NCBI GenBank assembly: GCA_934096315.1
Contig: CAKOLT010000002.1
Span: 44,049-108,048, forward strand
Source: an uncultured Bacilli bacterium
GTDB taxonomy: Bacteria > Bacillota_I > Bacilli_A > RF39 > UBA660
Reading direction: 5' to 3'
Length of the DNA: 64,000 bases
Shown: piece after piece, positions 31,615-40,498 of the stretch
Layout of the letters: the number at the start of each line of letters is the position of its first letter
Position numbering within the stretch: position 1 is the first letter of the stretch
The notes under the pieces: generated by a model
What the model saw: only the letters and a program-made list of their open reading frames with translations
What the model was told of the DNA's origin: nothing
Database searches by the model: none
Program-made: the position numbers and the translations under genes

Positions 31615-32662
31615 AAAAACGATGCAAGAATTGGTAAAAGCCGTAGATGTTATAGTAAAAGAAAAAGGAATAGATAAATCTGTAGTAGTTGAAGCAATTC
31701 CTGCAGCAATGGCAGCAGCCTACAAGAAAAAAGAAGGAATATCAAACTGCAAGGCAACATTTAATGAAAATACCGGAGAAATTAAAATGTATATATACAA
31801 AAATGTTGTTTCTGAAGTAAATGACCCTAGAGTAGAAATAGATCCAGAGGAAGCAAAGGAATATAAAGAAGACGCAATCATCGGAGACATCGTAGACATA
31901 GAAGTTCCACTAACCTTAGATTTTGGTAGAGTTGCCGCTGGCACTGCAAAACAGGTAGTTGTCCAAAAAATAAAAGAAGCAGAAAAAAATATGATAAATG
32001 AAGAATTCAAGGATAAAAAAGACGAATTAGTAGTAGGAACTTTGTCCAGGGAAGATTCTCGTAACTATTATGTAGATCTAGGAAAAACATCAGGAGTCAT
32101 GCCTAAAGATGAAATTATTCCTGGAGAAAAATTAGAAATGGGTTCTACAATAAAAGCCTACGTTTCAAAACTAGAGTTTGGACCAAAAGGACTATTCATT
32201 CTTTTATCAAGAAAACATTATGGGTTTGTAAAAAGATTAATAGAAAATGAAATACCAGAGCTAAATGATGGAACAATAATGCTATATTCAGTAGCAAGAG
32301 ATCCAGGTTCTAGAAGTAAAATAGCAGTTTACTCAGAAAATACCCAAGTAGACCCAATTGGTGCTGTTATCGGAGAAAAAGGTAGCAGAATAAATCGTAT
32401 TCTAAAACAATTAAATGGAGAGAAAATAGATGTTATTCTATATGACAAAGATCCAGTAGAATTTATCAAAAACGCATTAAGCCCAGCTAAAGACTTAAAA
32501 GTAATAATAGAAGACAAAAAGAAAAAAGAAGCACTAGTAATAGTAAATGATGAAAATTCTTCACTAGCAATCGGAAAAAAAGGACAAAATGTAAAATTAG
32601 CATCTCGTCTAACAAGATATAAAATAGAAATAAAAAAAGAAAGCGAAATAACAGAAAACTAG
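31607..32662 (+). CDS. nusA: Transcription termination/antitermination factor NusA
   Basis: 351 residues, the short form typical of Bacillota without C-terminal repeats: N-terminal RNAP-binding domain (about 1-125), S1 domain (VVGTLSREDSRNYYVDLG), KH1 and KH2 (VDPIGAVIGEKGSRINRI, LNGEKIDVILYDKDP, and a final VNDENSSLAIGKKGQNVKLASRL). It modulates pausing, termination and antitermination. ATG 31607 is preferred over GTG 31598 because AAAGGTGAAA lies just upstream. Overlap with rimP by 8 bp indicates coupled translation. Confidence 0.96.
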   Translation: MDKKTMQELVKAVDVIVKEKGIDKSVVVEAIPAAMAAAYKKKEGISNCKATFNENTGEIKMYIYKNVVSEVNDPRVEIDPEEAKEYKEDAIIGDIVDIEVPLTLDFGRVAAGTAKQVVVQKIKEAEKNMINEEFKDKKDELVVGTLSREDSRNYYVDLGKTSGVMPKDEIIPGEKLEMGSTIKAYVSKLEFGPKGLFILLSRKHYGFVKRLIENEIPELNDGTIMLYSVARDPGSRSKIAVYSENTQVDPIGAVIGEKGSRINRILKQLNGEKIDVILYDKDPVEFIKNALSPAKDLKVIIEDKKKKEALVIVNDENSSLAIGKKGQNVKLASRLTRYKIEIKKESEITEN

Positions 32663-32671
32663 GTGATTTCA

Positions 32672-32935
32672 ATGAACGACAAAAAAATACCTTTAAGAAG
32701 CTGTATAATAAGTAAAGAGAAACTACCAAAAAAAGATTTAATAAGAATAGTAAAAAATAACAAAGACGAAGTATTTGTAGACCTAACTGGAAAACAAAAT
32801 GGTCATGGAATATATATAAAGAAAGATAAAACAATATTACAAAAAGCCAAGACCACAAAGTTAATAGACAAAAAATTAGGAATAACAATTCCTGAAAATA
32901 TCTACGAAGAATTAGAAAAAATAATTGAAAATTAA
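32672..32935 (+). CDS. rnpM: RNase P modulator RnpM (YlxR family, DUF448)
   Basis: 87 residues with the DUF448 pattern: IPLRSCIISKEKLPKKDLIRIV, VFVDLTGKQNGHGIYIKKD (the usual GRG is GHG here) and a helical C-terminus. This RNA-binding protein, formerly YlxR, was reported to modulate RNase P in Bacillus. ATG 32672 follows AGGTGAT; a GTG at 32663 is part of that site. It sits in its usual place after nusA, but ylxQ, the L7Ae-like gene usually found between it and infB, is missing. Confidence 0.9.
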   Translation: MNDKKIPLRSCIISKEKLPKKDLIRIVKNNKDEVFVDLTGKQNGHGIYIKKDKTILQKAKTTKLIDKKLGITIPENIYEELEKIIEN

Positions 32936-32953
32936 AATAATGGAGGTGATACT

Positions 32954-35062
32954 ATGATGAATGTATCAGAATATGCAAACGATGTAGGAAAAAATGTTGA
33001 AGAAATACTTATATTATGTCAAAGTCTAAACATAAAAGCAAATAATAAAAATAGTATTCTAGAAGAAGATGATATCATATTACTAGATAATGAAATAGAG
33101 AATTTATCTCCACCTGTTGATTCACAAACTTCTGAAGAAAACTTTAAAGATAGTTATGAAGAAGAACTAGAAGAAGTAGTAACTCCAAGTGAAGTCAAGA
33201 AAAAAAACAAACAACCAAAACAAAAAAAAGAAGCAAAAAAAGATAACTATCAAAAACAAAGAAAAGAAATGTACAAACATAAAGAAAAACTAAAATCAAA
33301 CACAAGTGAAATTAACGAAAAAATTATAATCTATGAAGATGGTATGACACTTTCTCAACTAGCTACAAGCCTTAAAAAAACACCAGCTGAATTAATAAAA
33401 AAATTAATGCAATTAGGAAAAATGGTAAACATAAACACTAGTGTAGACATTGATACAGTAGAAATATTAGCCCTAGAATATGGAAAAGAAGTAAAAACTA
33501 AAGAGCATACAGATATAATAAATTTTGAAGAACTAGAAATAGTAGATAATGAAGAAGATCTAACAGAAAGACCACCAGTAGTAACAATAATGGGACATGT
33601 AGATCATGGAAAAACAACACTATTAGATACAATAAGAAAAACAAATGTTGCTGATAAAGAAGCTGGGGGAATAACCCAAGCAATAGGGGCTTACCAAATC
33701 ACTCATAATGGTAAAAAAATAACATTTATAGACACACCAGGACACGCAGCATTTACAGAGATGAGAGCAAGAGGAGCCTCAATAACAGATATAATAATAA
33801 TTATTATTGCAGCAGACGATGGAGTTATGCCACAAACAGTTGAAGTAATAGACCATGCAAAAGCAGCTAAAGTACCAATAATTGTGGCTATAAACAAAAT
33901 AGATAAACCAGGTGCTAACCCTGATAAGATTCTAACAGAAATAAGTAATTATGGTTTAATGCCTGAAGTATGGGGTGGAGACATAATGGTAACTAATATT
34001 TCTGCTAAAACAGGTCAAGGAATTAATGATTTATTAGAAAGAATCCTACTAATTAGCGAATTAGAAGAATTAAAAGCTAACCCTAAAAGATATGCAAGCG
34101 GTACAGTAATAGAAGCCAAAATGGATAAATCACTAGGAGCCGTAAGTACAATTCTAATTCAAAATGGTACCCTAAGATTAGGAGACTACCTTGTTGTAGG
34201 CAATTACTATGGTAAAATAAGAACCCTAAAAAATGATAAAGGAGAAAACTTAACCTTTGCAACACCATCAATGCCAGTTTGGATAACAGGAGTAAGTGAA
34301 ATTCCATCTGCAGGAGACAAATTCATGGCTTTTGAAAGTGAGAAAAAAGCAAAAGCAATAAGTGAAGAAAGAATTTTAAACTCTAAAAATAAAAACAGTG
34401 CAAGAAAACCCGCCATGTCACTAGATGATTTATTCGGAAGAATAAGTGAGGGAGAAAAAGAAATAAATATTATTTTAAAATCAGATGTAAAGGGAAGTGA
34501 AGAAGCAGTAAAAAATTCTCTACTAAAACTAGATGTTGAAGGAATAAAAATAAATGTCATAAGAAGTGGAATAGGCACAATAACAGAAAGTGATATAGTC
34601 TTGGCAAGTGCATCAGATGCCATCATAATTGGATTTAACGTAAGACCAGGAAGCAAAACTTTAGAATATGCTAAAGAGAAAAACGTAGACATAAGATTAT
34701 ATAACATTATATATAAACTAATTGAAGACATGGAATCTGCCATGAAAGGAAAATTAGAACCAGAATATGAAGAAAAAATAACTGGAGAAGCCGTTGTCAG
34801 AAAGTTATTCAAATTCTCAAAAGTAGGAACAATAGCAGGATCCTATGTTACAAATGGAATAATCAAAAGAGATTCAAAAATGAGATTAATTAGAGAAGGA
34901 ATAATCGTATATGAAGGTAATATAAACAGTCTAGCAAGAGAAAAAGATCAGGTAAAAGAAGTAAAACAAGGACTAGAATGTGGCATCACTATTGAAAACT
35001 TTAATGACATTAAAGAAAATGATATAATTGAAACATACGAAATGGTAGAAGTTAAAAAATAA
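32954..35062 (+). CDS. infB: Translation initiation factor IF-2
   Basis: GTPase that places initiator tRNA on the ribosome. The 702 residues comprise an N-terminal IF2_N-like helix region, a short Lys-rich linker (about 70-115), the second IF2_N segment ([23 protein letters not shown]), the GTPase with GHVDHGKTT starting near residue 214, DTPGHAAF and NKIDKPGAN, and the C-terminal beta-barrels ending in [21 protein letters not shown]. The start has GGAGGTGAT. rbfA and truB, usual followers of infB, are not here; a terminator ends the operon. Confidence 0.97.
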   Translation: MMNVSEYANDVGKNVEEILILCQSLNIKANNKNSILEEDDIILLDNEIENLSPPVDSQTSEENFKDSYEEELEEVVTPSEVKKKNKQPKQKKEAKKDNYQKQRKEMYKHKEKLKSNTSEINEKIIIYEDGMTLSQLATSLKKTPAELIKKLMQLGKMVNINTSVDIDTVEILALEYGKEVKTKEHTDIINFEELEIVDNEEDLTERPPVVTIMGHVDHGKTTLLDTIRKTNVADKEAGGITQAIGAYQITHNGKKITFIDTPGHAAFTEMRARGASITDIIIIIIAADDGVMPQTVEVIDHAKAAKVPIIVAINKIDKPGANPDKILTEISNYGLMPEVWGGDIMVTNISAKTGQGINDLLERILLISELEELKANPKRYASGTVIEAKMDKSLGAVSTILIQNGTLRLGDYLVVGNYYGKIRTLKNDKGENLTFATPSMPVWITGVSEIPSAGDKFMAFESEKKAKAISEERILNSKNKNSARKPAMSLDDLFGRISEGEKEINIILKSDVKGSEEAVKNSLLKLDVEGIKINVIRSGIGTITESDIVLASASDAIIIGFNVRPGSKTLEYAKEKNVDIRLYNIIYKLIEDMESAMKGKLEPEYEEKITGEAVVRKLFKFSKVGTIAGSYVTNGIIKRDSKMRLIREGIIVYEGNINSLAREKDQVKEVKQGLECGITIENFNDIKENDIIETYEMVEVKK

Positions 35063-35090
35063 ATGGTACAGGGCTACCATTTTTTATTTT
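35061..35090 (+). terminator. Terminator of the infB operon
   Basis: AAATGGTA (35061-35068) and TACCATTT (35075-35082) around CAGGGC, then a T-rich stretch. Confidence 0.85.
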
Positions 35091-35097
35091 TTGTCAC

Positions 35098-35126
35098 TTG
35101 ACACACCCCTAAAAAAATTATATAAT
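35098..35126 (+). promoter_or_regulatory. Promoter of the nuclease gene
   Basis: TTGACA (35098-35103), 17-bp spacer, TATAAT (35121-35126), a perfect consensus. Confidence 0.82.
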
Positions 35127-35151
35127 TACACTATACAATGAGGATGATAAA

Positions 35152-35850
35152 ATGAAAAAGAGAGTGAAAAAATACCTATATGCAACTATCATCATAGTAT
35201 TCGGACTATTATGCAACCAGTTTCTAAATGAAACAGAAAGCAGTCCTAAAGTCCAGAGTGTATCTTCTATTAATGAAATAGAAAACTACAGTGGTAGTGA
35301 TTTTATAAATATAAATAATAACATCCCATATTTTACAAGCGAAGAATTAAAGCTGGAAAACTATGAAGAATATGGAGATTTAGACAACCTTGGAAGATGT
35401 ACTAAAGCTTTTGCGGTAGTAAGCAAAAAAACTATACCCACAGAAAAAAGAGGTAGCATAGGAATGATAAAACCAAGTGGTTGGCACACCATAAAATATG
35501 ATAATATTGATGGAAAGTATTTATATAACAGATGCCATCTAATTGGTTACCAACTAACTGGAGAAAATGCTAACGAAAAAAATCTAATAACATGTACAAG
35601 ACAAATGAATTCTAAAACCATGCTTATTTTTGAAAATAAAGTAGCAAACTACATAAAAGAAACAGGAAATAAAGTCTTATATAGAGTAACTCCCGTATTT
35701 GAAGGAAATAACCTCCTAGCTAAGGGCGTACAAATTGAAGCCTATTCAAAAGAAGATAATGGAGAAGGAATAAGTTTTAACGTATTCGTATACAATGTCC
35801 AAGACGGTATACAAATAGATTACACTAATGGAGAATCAAGAAGGGAGTAA
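35152..35850 (+). CDS. Extracytoplasmic DNA/RNA non-specific endonuclease
   Basis: 232 residues. A basic start and membrane helix (about 8-24) place the enzyme outside, anchored or secreted. The nuclease core follows: GSIGMIKPSGWHTIKYD, YNRCHLIGYQLTGENANEKN (catalytic H129; the conserved DRGH motif reads NRCH), LITCTRQMN and a C-terminal beta region (LYRVTPVFEGNNLLAKGVQ). This matches the EndA/streptodornase group of bacterial DNA/RNA nucleases, used for DNA uptake, nutrient acquisition or biofilm release. It has a perfect promoter and lies 2 bp ahead of the DUF1538 gene. Confidence 0.88.
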   Translation: MKKRVKKYLYATIIIVFGLLCNQFLNETESSPKVQSVSSINEIENYSGSDFININNNIPYFTSEELKLENYEEYGDLDNLGRCTKAFAVVSKKTIPTEKRGSIGMIKPSGWHTIKYDNIDGKYLYNRCHLIGYQLTGENANEKNLITCTRQMNSKTMLIFENKVANYIKETGNKVLYRVTPVFEGNNLLAKGVQIEAYSKEDNGEGISFNVFVYNVQDGIQIDYTNGESRRE

Positions 35851-35852
35851 AA

Positions 35853-37367
35853 ATGAAATATCTAGAAAAAATAAAAACCATTTTTCCCATAACAAAAGAA
35901 TCATACTACGAAATAATCCCCATAATATTTTTTATAATGATACTAGGAATAATATTAAAATTACCATTAATTAATATTTATTCCTTTATTTTAAGTGGAA
36001 TACTATTAATAATAGGAAAAAGCATATTTACTTTTGGGGCAAAATTAGCAGTAGAGCTATTAGGAAAAAAAATAGGAATAAATCTAATTAAATCAAACAA
36101 AACAATATTAATAATATTATCAGTATTCCTAATCGGATTTACCATAACCCTATCAGAGCCAGACTTACTAACCCTATCAACTCAGCTTCCATCAATACCC
36201 AAAGCAGTTTTAATAATTTCAGTAAGTATTTCGGTAGGAATCTTCCTCGTAATAGGAATCATAAAAAGCATATACAGATTAAATTTAAATACCCTTTTAT
36301 TAATCGGGTACGCAATAATATTCGCACTTCTAATATTTACCCCTAGTCAGTATATTCCAATTAGTTTTGATGCTGGTGGAGCGACTACCGGTCCAGTAAG
36401 TGTTCCCTTTATCGTAGCCTTAGGACTAGGATTAAATAGCCTAAGAGTAGACAAAAATGCTAAAAAAGATGGATTCGGATCTTTAGCACTATGCTCTATA
36501 GGACCAATAATAATAGTACTAATACTAGGTCTATTTTATAGCCTAGAATCTCACTATGAAATAGCAAATATAAACCTAAACAGTGGACTATATACATTAT
36601 ATTTTAAAAATTTTCTAGAAAGCTTTAAAGAAGTATTAATTACAACTATCCCTCTAATAGCCTTATTTTTAGTATATAAAAAAATATTTAAATGTTTTAG
36701 CAAAAAAGACACCACAAAAATTATACTAGGACTATTCTTAGTAATTGTAGGATTTAGCATATTCTTAGTAGGCACAAATATCGGATTCATGCCAATGGGT
36801 AACCTATTAGGAACCACTATAACATCAAAAGACTACAAATACATAATAATACCAATAGGTATGATTCTAGGATACCTAATTGTAAAAGCAGAACCCGCCG
36901 TTAATTTATTAAACGAACAAATAGATACCATAACATCAGGTAGTATAAAAAAGAAAAATGTAAGTTTATGCCTAAGTTTAGCAGTCTCTCTTGCAGTAGC
37001 AATAAGTTTTTATCGAGCATTTACCGGATTAAACATAGCCTATATCTTAATTCCCTGCTATATTCTTACATTAATACTAACCTTCTTCGTAAACAGACTA
37101 TTTACAGGAATAAGCTTCGATGCTGGTGGAGCAGTATCAGGCCCTCTTACTGTATCATTTCTACTACCAATGGCAATTGGCATTACTTATTCTCAGGGTG
37201 GAAACATAATAACAGATGCTTTCGGATTAATCGCACTAGTTAATCTATTTCCTATAGTAACAATACAAATATTCAGTTTAATATATAAATACAAAAGTAG
37301 AATATTAAAAACATATGATAACTATTCAGATGAAATAATATCCTACAACTGGAGGAAATACTTATGA
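35853..37367 (+). CDS. DUF1538 membrane protein (putative transporter)
   Basis: 504 residues, twelve or so helices arranged as an internal duplication: each half carries a near-identical Gly-rich signature, SFDAGGATTGPVSVPF in the first and SFDAGGAVSGPLTVSF in the second, about 250 residues apart. That repeat is the mark of DUF1538, an inverted-repeat transporter-like family whose substrate is unknown. The gene is translationally coupled to the downstream PII-like gene (4-bp overlap at 37364), which suggests nucleotide- or metabolite-gated transport by analogy with AmtB-GlnK. Confidence 0.9.
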   Translation: MKYLEKIKTIFPITKESYYEIIPIIFFIMILGIILKLPLINIYSFILSGILLIIGKSIFTFGAKLAVELLGKKIGINLIKSNKTILIILSVFLIGFTITLSEPDLLTLSTQLPSIPKAVLIISVSISVGIFLVIGIIKSIYRLNLNTLLLIGYAIIFALLIFTPSQYIPISFDAGGATTGPVSVPFIVALGLGLNSLRVDKNAKKDGFGSLALCSIGPIIIVLILGLFYSLESHYEIANINLNSGLYTLYFKNFLESFKEVLITTIPLIALFLVYKKIFKCFSKKDTTKIILGLFLVIVGFSIFLVGTNIGFMPMGNLLGTTITSKDYKYIIIPIGMILGYLIVKAEPAVNLLNEQIDTITSGSIKKKNVSLCLSLAVSLAVAISFYRAFTGLNIAYILIPCYILTLILTFFVNRLFTGISFDAGGAVSGPLTVSFLLPMAIGITYSQGGNIITDAFGLIALVNLFPIVTIQIFSLIYKYKSRILKTYDNYSDEIISYNWRKYL

Positions 37368-38008
37368 TAAACTTATTATCCATTATAACAAATGAAGGAC
37401 AAGAAGAAAAAATAAAAAAATTATTTAAAAAGCACAATCTTATTTTTACAGTAACTTTAAAAGCTGAAGGAACAGCCAGTGAAAGCCTTCTAAACTACTG
37501 GGGACTTACCCCCGCTACAAAACAAATATTTGTAACACTAATAAATAAAAGTATAGAATACAGACTACTAAAAGAAATAAACAAAACATTAGAACTAAAA
37601 AAACACGGTATGGGAATATGCTTTACAATACCATTATCCGGAGCAAATAAGTTCGTAGATGATTTATTAATAGAATATAAGGAGACAAAAGATATGGAAA
37701 TAAAAGATAAATACCACCTAATAATAACATCAGTATTAGAGGGATATTCTGAAACTGTCATAAACGCTGCAAAAAAAGGAGGAGCATCAGGAGGAACAGT
37801 AATAAATGGCAGAAGCCTAGGAACAGAAACTGAAAACTTCCTAAAAATGAAAATAGAGCCAGAAAAAGATATTGTACTAATAATAGCCCCAGAATACAAA
37901 AAAAACAATATTATGCATTCAATAACTCAAAAATCTGGAATCAAAACTGAAGCTAAGGGAGTATGTTTAAGTATCCCAATAGATAGCATTATTGGCATAA
38001 ATCACTAG
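37364..38008 (+). CDS. Tandem PII-like signalling protein linked to DUF1538
   Basis: 214 residues with two PII-like halves. The second is clear: LIITSVLEGYSETVINAAKKGGASGGTVINGR, matching the P-II pattern with its Gly-rich loop, then KDIVLIIAPEYKKNNIMHSI. The first half (IITNEGQEEKIKKLFKKHNL to about residue 105) has the same beta-alpha-beta layout but is more diverged. The overlap with the DUF1538 gene makes a gate/sensor relationship likely; ligand and regulated activity are unknown. Confidence 0.85.
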   Translation: MINLLSIITNEGQEEKIKKLFKKHNLIFTVTLKAEGTASESLLNYWGLTPATKQIFVTLINKSIEYRLLKEINKTLELKKHGMGICFTIPLSGANKFVDDLLIEYKETKDMEIKDKYHLIITSVLEGYSETVINAAKKGGASGGTVINGRSLGTETENFLKMKIEPEKDIVLIIAPEYKKNNIMHSITQKSGIKTEAKGVCLSIPIDSIIGINH

Positions 38009-38032
38009 ACATATATTCAAATATTTGCTAAA
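38004..38032 (+). promoter_or_regulatory. Putative promoter of fmt
   Basis: TAGACA (38004-38009), 17-bp spacer, TAAAAT (38027-38032). Confidence 0.5.
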
Positions 38033-38057
38033 ATAAAAAAAAGAAAGTGGTGAAAAA

Positions 38058-39002
38058 ATGAAAAACATTAACATAGTATTCATGGGTACACCAGTATTTG
38101 CCAAAAACATTCTTGAAGCCCTTGTAGAAACCGGTTACAATATAGTTTTAGTAGTTTCACAAGAGGACAAGGAAAAAGACAGAAAAGGAAATATTGTAAT
38201 GACCCCAGTAAAAAAATATGCAATAGAGCAAAATCTGAAGGTATTGCAGTGCCATAAAATAAAAGATGAGTATGAGCAAATACTAAAATACAAACCAGAC
38301 CTAATAATAACTTGTGCTTACGGACAAATAATACCAGAAGAACTAATTAATTATCCTAAATATTCAGCGATTAATGTCCATGGTTCACTATTACCAAAAT
38401 ATCGGGGAGGAGCTCCAATCCATCACGCCATAATGGATGGTGAAACAAAAACAGGTATAACAATAATGTATATGTCAAAACAAATGGATGCAGGAGACAT
38501 AATTTCACAAAAAGAAATCCCAATAGAAGAAGATGACAATCTAAGTTCTTTATATAATAAACTAAGTTATTTAGGAAGGGACTTACTATTAGATACACTA
38601 CCAAAAATAATTAACAAAACAAACCAAAGAATTAAACAAGATGAAACCAAAGTAACCTATGCTTACAATATAAAAAAAGAAGAAGAACAACTAGATTTTT
38701 CAAACCAAGCATTACAAGTCCACAACCAAATAAGAGGACTAAGTGACATACCAGGTGCATACTTCACACTAAATAACAAAAGAATAAAGGTATTTGCTAG
38801 CACCATAACTTCTAAAGATAGAGAAGGAGAAATTGGCAAAATAGTAGACATTACCAAAGGGGGTATATATGTAAACTGTAAAGATAAACAAATATCCCTT
38901 ACAAAAATTCAAATACCAGGGAAAAAGGTATGCAATATTAAAGAATTTGTAAATGGAATAAACATAAATGACTATAAAAACAAAATAATTGGAAAAAATT
39001 AG
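38058..39002 (+). CDS. fmt: Methionyl-tRNA formyltransferase
   Basis: 314 residues. Formylates initiator Met-tRNA with 10-formyl-THF. The N-terminal formyl-transferase domain has FMGTPVFAKNILEAL, the active site NVHGSLLPKYRGGAPI with Asn-His, and MDAGDII; the C-terminal OB-like domain contains IRGLSDIPGAYF and the last segments KIQIPGKK. Length matches the family. It is separated from def and priA, its usual neighbours. GAAAGTGG precedes ATG 38058. Confidence 0.96.
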   Translation: MKNINIVFMGTPVFAKNILEALVETGYNIVLVVSQEDKEKDRKGNIVMTPVKKYAIEQNLKVLQCHKIKDEYEQILKYKPDLIITCAYGQIIPEELINYPKYSAINVHGSLLPKYRGGAPIHHAIMDGETKTGITIMYMSKQMDAGDIISQKEIPIEEDDNLSSLYNKLSYLGRDLLLDTLPKIINKTNQRIKQDETKVTYAYNIKKEEEQLDFSNQALQVHNQIRGLSDIPGAYFTLNNKRIKVFASTITSKDREGEIGKIVDITKGGIYVNCKDKQISLTKIQIPGKKVCNIKEFVNGININDYKNKIIGKN

Positions 39003-39011
39003 ATAAAAACC

Positions 39012-39040
39012 TTGAAAAAATCAAATAAATATAATATAAT
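39012..39040 (+). promoter_or_regulatory. Promoter of the Trp-rich peptide unit
   Basis: TTGAAA (39012-39017), 17-bp spacer, TATAAT (39035-39040), right after fmt. The predicted transcript starts near 39047 and its only reading frame with a good start site is the 14-codon one at 39120. Confidence 0.75.
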
Positions 39041-39119
39041 TATATTACAAAGAAAGAGTATTGAACTTCTGATAAACCTGATGCCATACAACAGAATATA
39101 AAAGAAGGGAGGGACATTC

Positions 39120-39164
39120 ATGGCTGCTGGAAAATGGTGGAGATGGATCCTATGGTGGAAATAA
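39120..39164 (+). CDS. 14-residue Trp-rich peptide, unknown
   Basis: MAAGKWWRWILWWK, stop TAA at 39162-39164. Five of 14 residues are Trp and three are Lys/Arg. GGGAGGG (39107-39113) lies exactly 6 bp before the ATG, the strongest kind of ribosome binding site in the window, and a near-consensus promoter lies about 80 bp upstream, so translation is well supported. The frame is too short to prove by sequence statistics. It could be a membrane-active or signalling peptide, or a leader that senses Trp-tRNA, although no trp gene follows. A 22-bp hairpin (39173-39219) ends the unit. I know no described family with this sequence. Confidence 0.6.
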   Translation: MAAGKWWRWILWWK

Positions 39165-39172
39165 GTAAATAA

Positions 39173-39219
39173 TTTACATAATAAAAGTAGACACACCGTG
39201 TTTACTTTTATTATGTAAA
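39173..39219. other. 22-bp hairpin after the Trp-rich peptide
   Basis: Arms 39173-39194 and 39198-39219 pair over 22 bp with one G-U and a 3-nt loop ACC. The foot is TTTACATAATAAAAG/CTTTTATTATGTAAA. It has no T tail on either side, so it is not a textbook terminator; it could be a processing site, a strong transcript end or part of an sRNA. Confidence 0.75.
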
Positions 39220-39290
39220 AAAATAAAAATCTTCTCTAATACTTGCTTTTTATAAAATTAAATGGTAAACTTAAACCATAGAGGTGGATT

Positions 39291-39977
39291 ATGCTTAAAA
39301 AAAATTATAATGTCCTTATAGGAATAATAGTATTATTACTATATTTTATATGGCCATATCTGTTAAATGCCATATTAAACATCCTACATTTAGAAGGAGT
39401 ACTATCACTAACAATAAATCTAATACTAAATTTCGTATTACTTGGAATAATAATATATATCTTTAGAGAAAGTCTAAAAGTAGACTTTAAAAATTTCAAA
39501 AAAAATATATCAAAAAATTTAAAACAAGGATTAATTATCTTTTTATGTGGCTTTTTTATCTATGGCCTTGTAAACAGCCTAATATGTGAAATCTTTCCAA
39601 ATATAGATAACGTAAACTATGACGCTATGTCCCAAATATTTTCCGAAACTCCAATATTATTATTCATAAGTACAATATTTTACTACCCTGTAATCGAAGA
39701 ATTAGTATTCAAAAAAACATTCGCAGACATTATAAAAAACAAATGGATATTTGTAATATTTACAGGAATTCTAAACGCCGTATTTGAAATCTTCCTAATA
39801 GCATCAACAAGTAGTATGTATTTAATACTAGTAGTACCAATATCACTATTCTACATGAGTTTTTCATACATGTATTACAAAACAAAAAGCGTATTCACCC
39901 CCATATTTTTTAGAATGATATACAACATAATACCATCAATTGGTAATATAATAATAACCTATTTATTAATAAAATAA
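39291..39977 (+). CDS. CPBP-family membrane protein with degenerate metalloprotease motifs
   Basis: 228 residues, seven or eight helices, in the style of CPBP (CAAX/Abi) intramembrane proteins. The first motif EExxxR is EELVFK here, so Arg is Lys. The FxxxH motif region (GILNAVFEIFL) has no His at the expected place, and the last motif (RMIYNIIPS) has Asn but no His. It may be an inactive relative with a scaffold or immunity role. GAGGTGG precedes ATG 39291. Its start lies 71 bp after the 22-bp hairpin. Confidence 0.75.
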   Translation: MLKKNYNVLIGIIVLLLYFIWPYLLNAILNILHLEGVLSLTINLILNFVLLGIIIYIFRESLKVDFKNFKKNISKNLKQGLIIFLCGFFIYGLVNSLICEIFPNIDNVNYDAMSQIFSETPILLFISTIFYYPVIEELVFKKTFADIIKNKWIFVIFTGILNAVFEIFLIASTSSMYLILVVPISLFYMSFSYMYYKTKSVFTPIFFRMIYNIIPSIGNIIITYLLIK

Positions 39978-39995
39978 TAAAGAAAGGAGTATTAC

Positions 39996-40205
39996 ATGAA
40001 GAATCAAACAAACAAGATAATATTAAGTATCCCATTATTTGTAACAGCAAATAATGCTTTTCCAACGGAAATTAGCAAATATATCCACTTTGAAACAGTA
40101 ATAAACGATGTAACCAACTCAAATAACCTAAATATAGTAATAATAGGTATGATTATCCTAATAATAATTCTCGTAGGAGCAGTTATTTTCACAAAAAAAC
40201 AATAA
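39996..40205 (+). CDS. Small secreted or membrane protein, unknown
   Basis: 69 residues: a signal-like N-terminus (KIILSIPLFVTANNAFPT) and one C-terminal membrane helix (about 46-65) ending in FTKKQ. No motif recognised. AAAGGAG precedes the ATG, 18 bp after the CPBP-like gene, so they are probably co-transcribed. Confidence 0.65.
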   Translation: MKNQTNKIILSIPLFVTANNAFPTEISKYIHFETVINDVTNSNNLNIVIIGMIILIIILVGAVIFTKKQ

Positions 40206-40220
40206 ATTAAATAAAAACAC

Positions 40221-40249
40221 TTGTAAAAAAACAAAATATGATATATAAT
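40221..40249 (+). promoter_or_regulatory. Promoter of the tRNA pair
   Basis: TTGTAA (40221-40226), 17-bp spacer, TATAAT (40244-40249), 20 bp before the first tRNA. Confidence 0.75.
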
Positions 40250-40268
40250 ATGTATACGTTTCTAATCT

Positions 40269-40345
40269 GCGCCCATAGCTCAATTGGATAGAGCGTTTGG
40301 CTACGGACCAAAAGGTTTGGGGTTCGACTCCCTATGGGCGCGCCA
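40269..40345 (+). tRNA. tRNA-Arg, anticodon ACG
   Basis: Acceptor stem GCGCCCA (40269-40275) pairs with TGGGCGC (40335-40341), discriminator G, encoded CCA at 40343-40345. The anticodon arm holds the loop CTACGGA with ACG, whose first base would be deaminated to inosine to read CGU/CGC/CGA. The T arm GGGTTCGACTCCC is standard. It is co-transcribed with tRNA-Lys 2 bp downstream. Confidence 0.96.
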
Positions 40346-40347
40346 AT

Positions 40348-40423
40348 GTCTCCTTAGCTCAGTTGGTAGAGCAACTGACTCTTAATCAGTGGGTCTAGGG
40401 TTCGAATCCCTAAGGGGACACCA
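40348..40423 (+). tRNA. tRNA-Lys, anticodon CTT
   Basis: Acceptor GTCTCCT (40348-40354) pairs with AGGGGAC (40413-40419) with one T-G pair, discriminator A, encoded CCA at 40421-40423. The anticodon loop CTCTTAA gives CTT for AAG codons. This low-GC organism would need it besides the TTT isoacceptor. The T arm is GGGTTCGAATCCC. Confidence 0.96.
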
Positions 40424-40435
40424 TTTATGTATTAT

Positions 40436-40469
40436 AGCCTATAATAGTTAAATAACTAATAGGCTTTTT
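40436..40469 (+). terminator. Terminator of the tRNA operon
   Basis: AGCCTAT (40436-40442) and ATAGGCT (40459-40465) with additional inner pairing (AGTTA/TAACT), then TTTTT. Confidence 0.85.
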
Positions 40470-40498
40470 AAATACTTTATCAAAAACACAAAAAAAAC

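Noticed and set aside
34207..34812. 201-codon minus-strand frame opposite infB
   Set aside because: Entirely inside the conserved C-terminal half of IF-2, with low-complexity antisense composition and no ribosome binding site.
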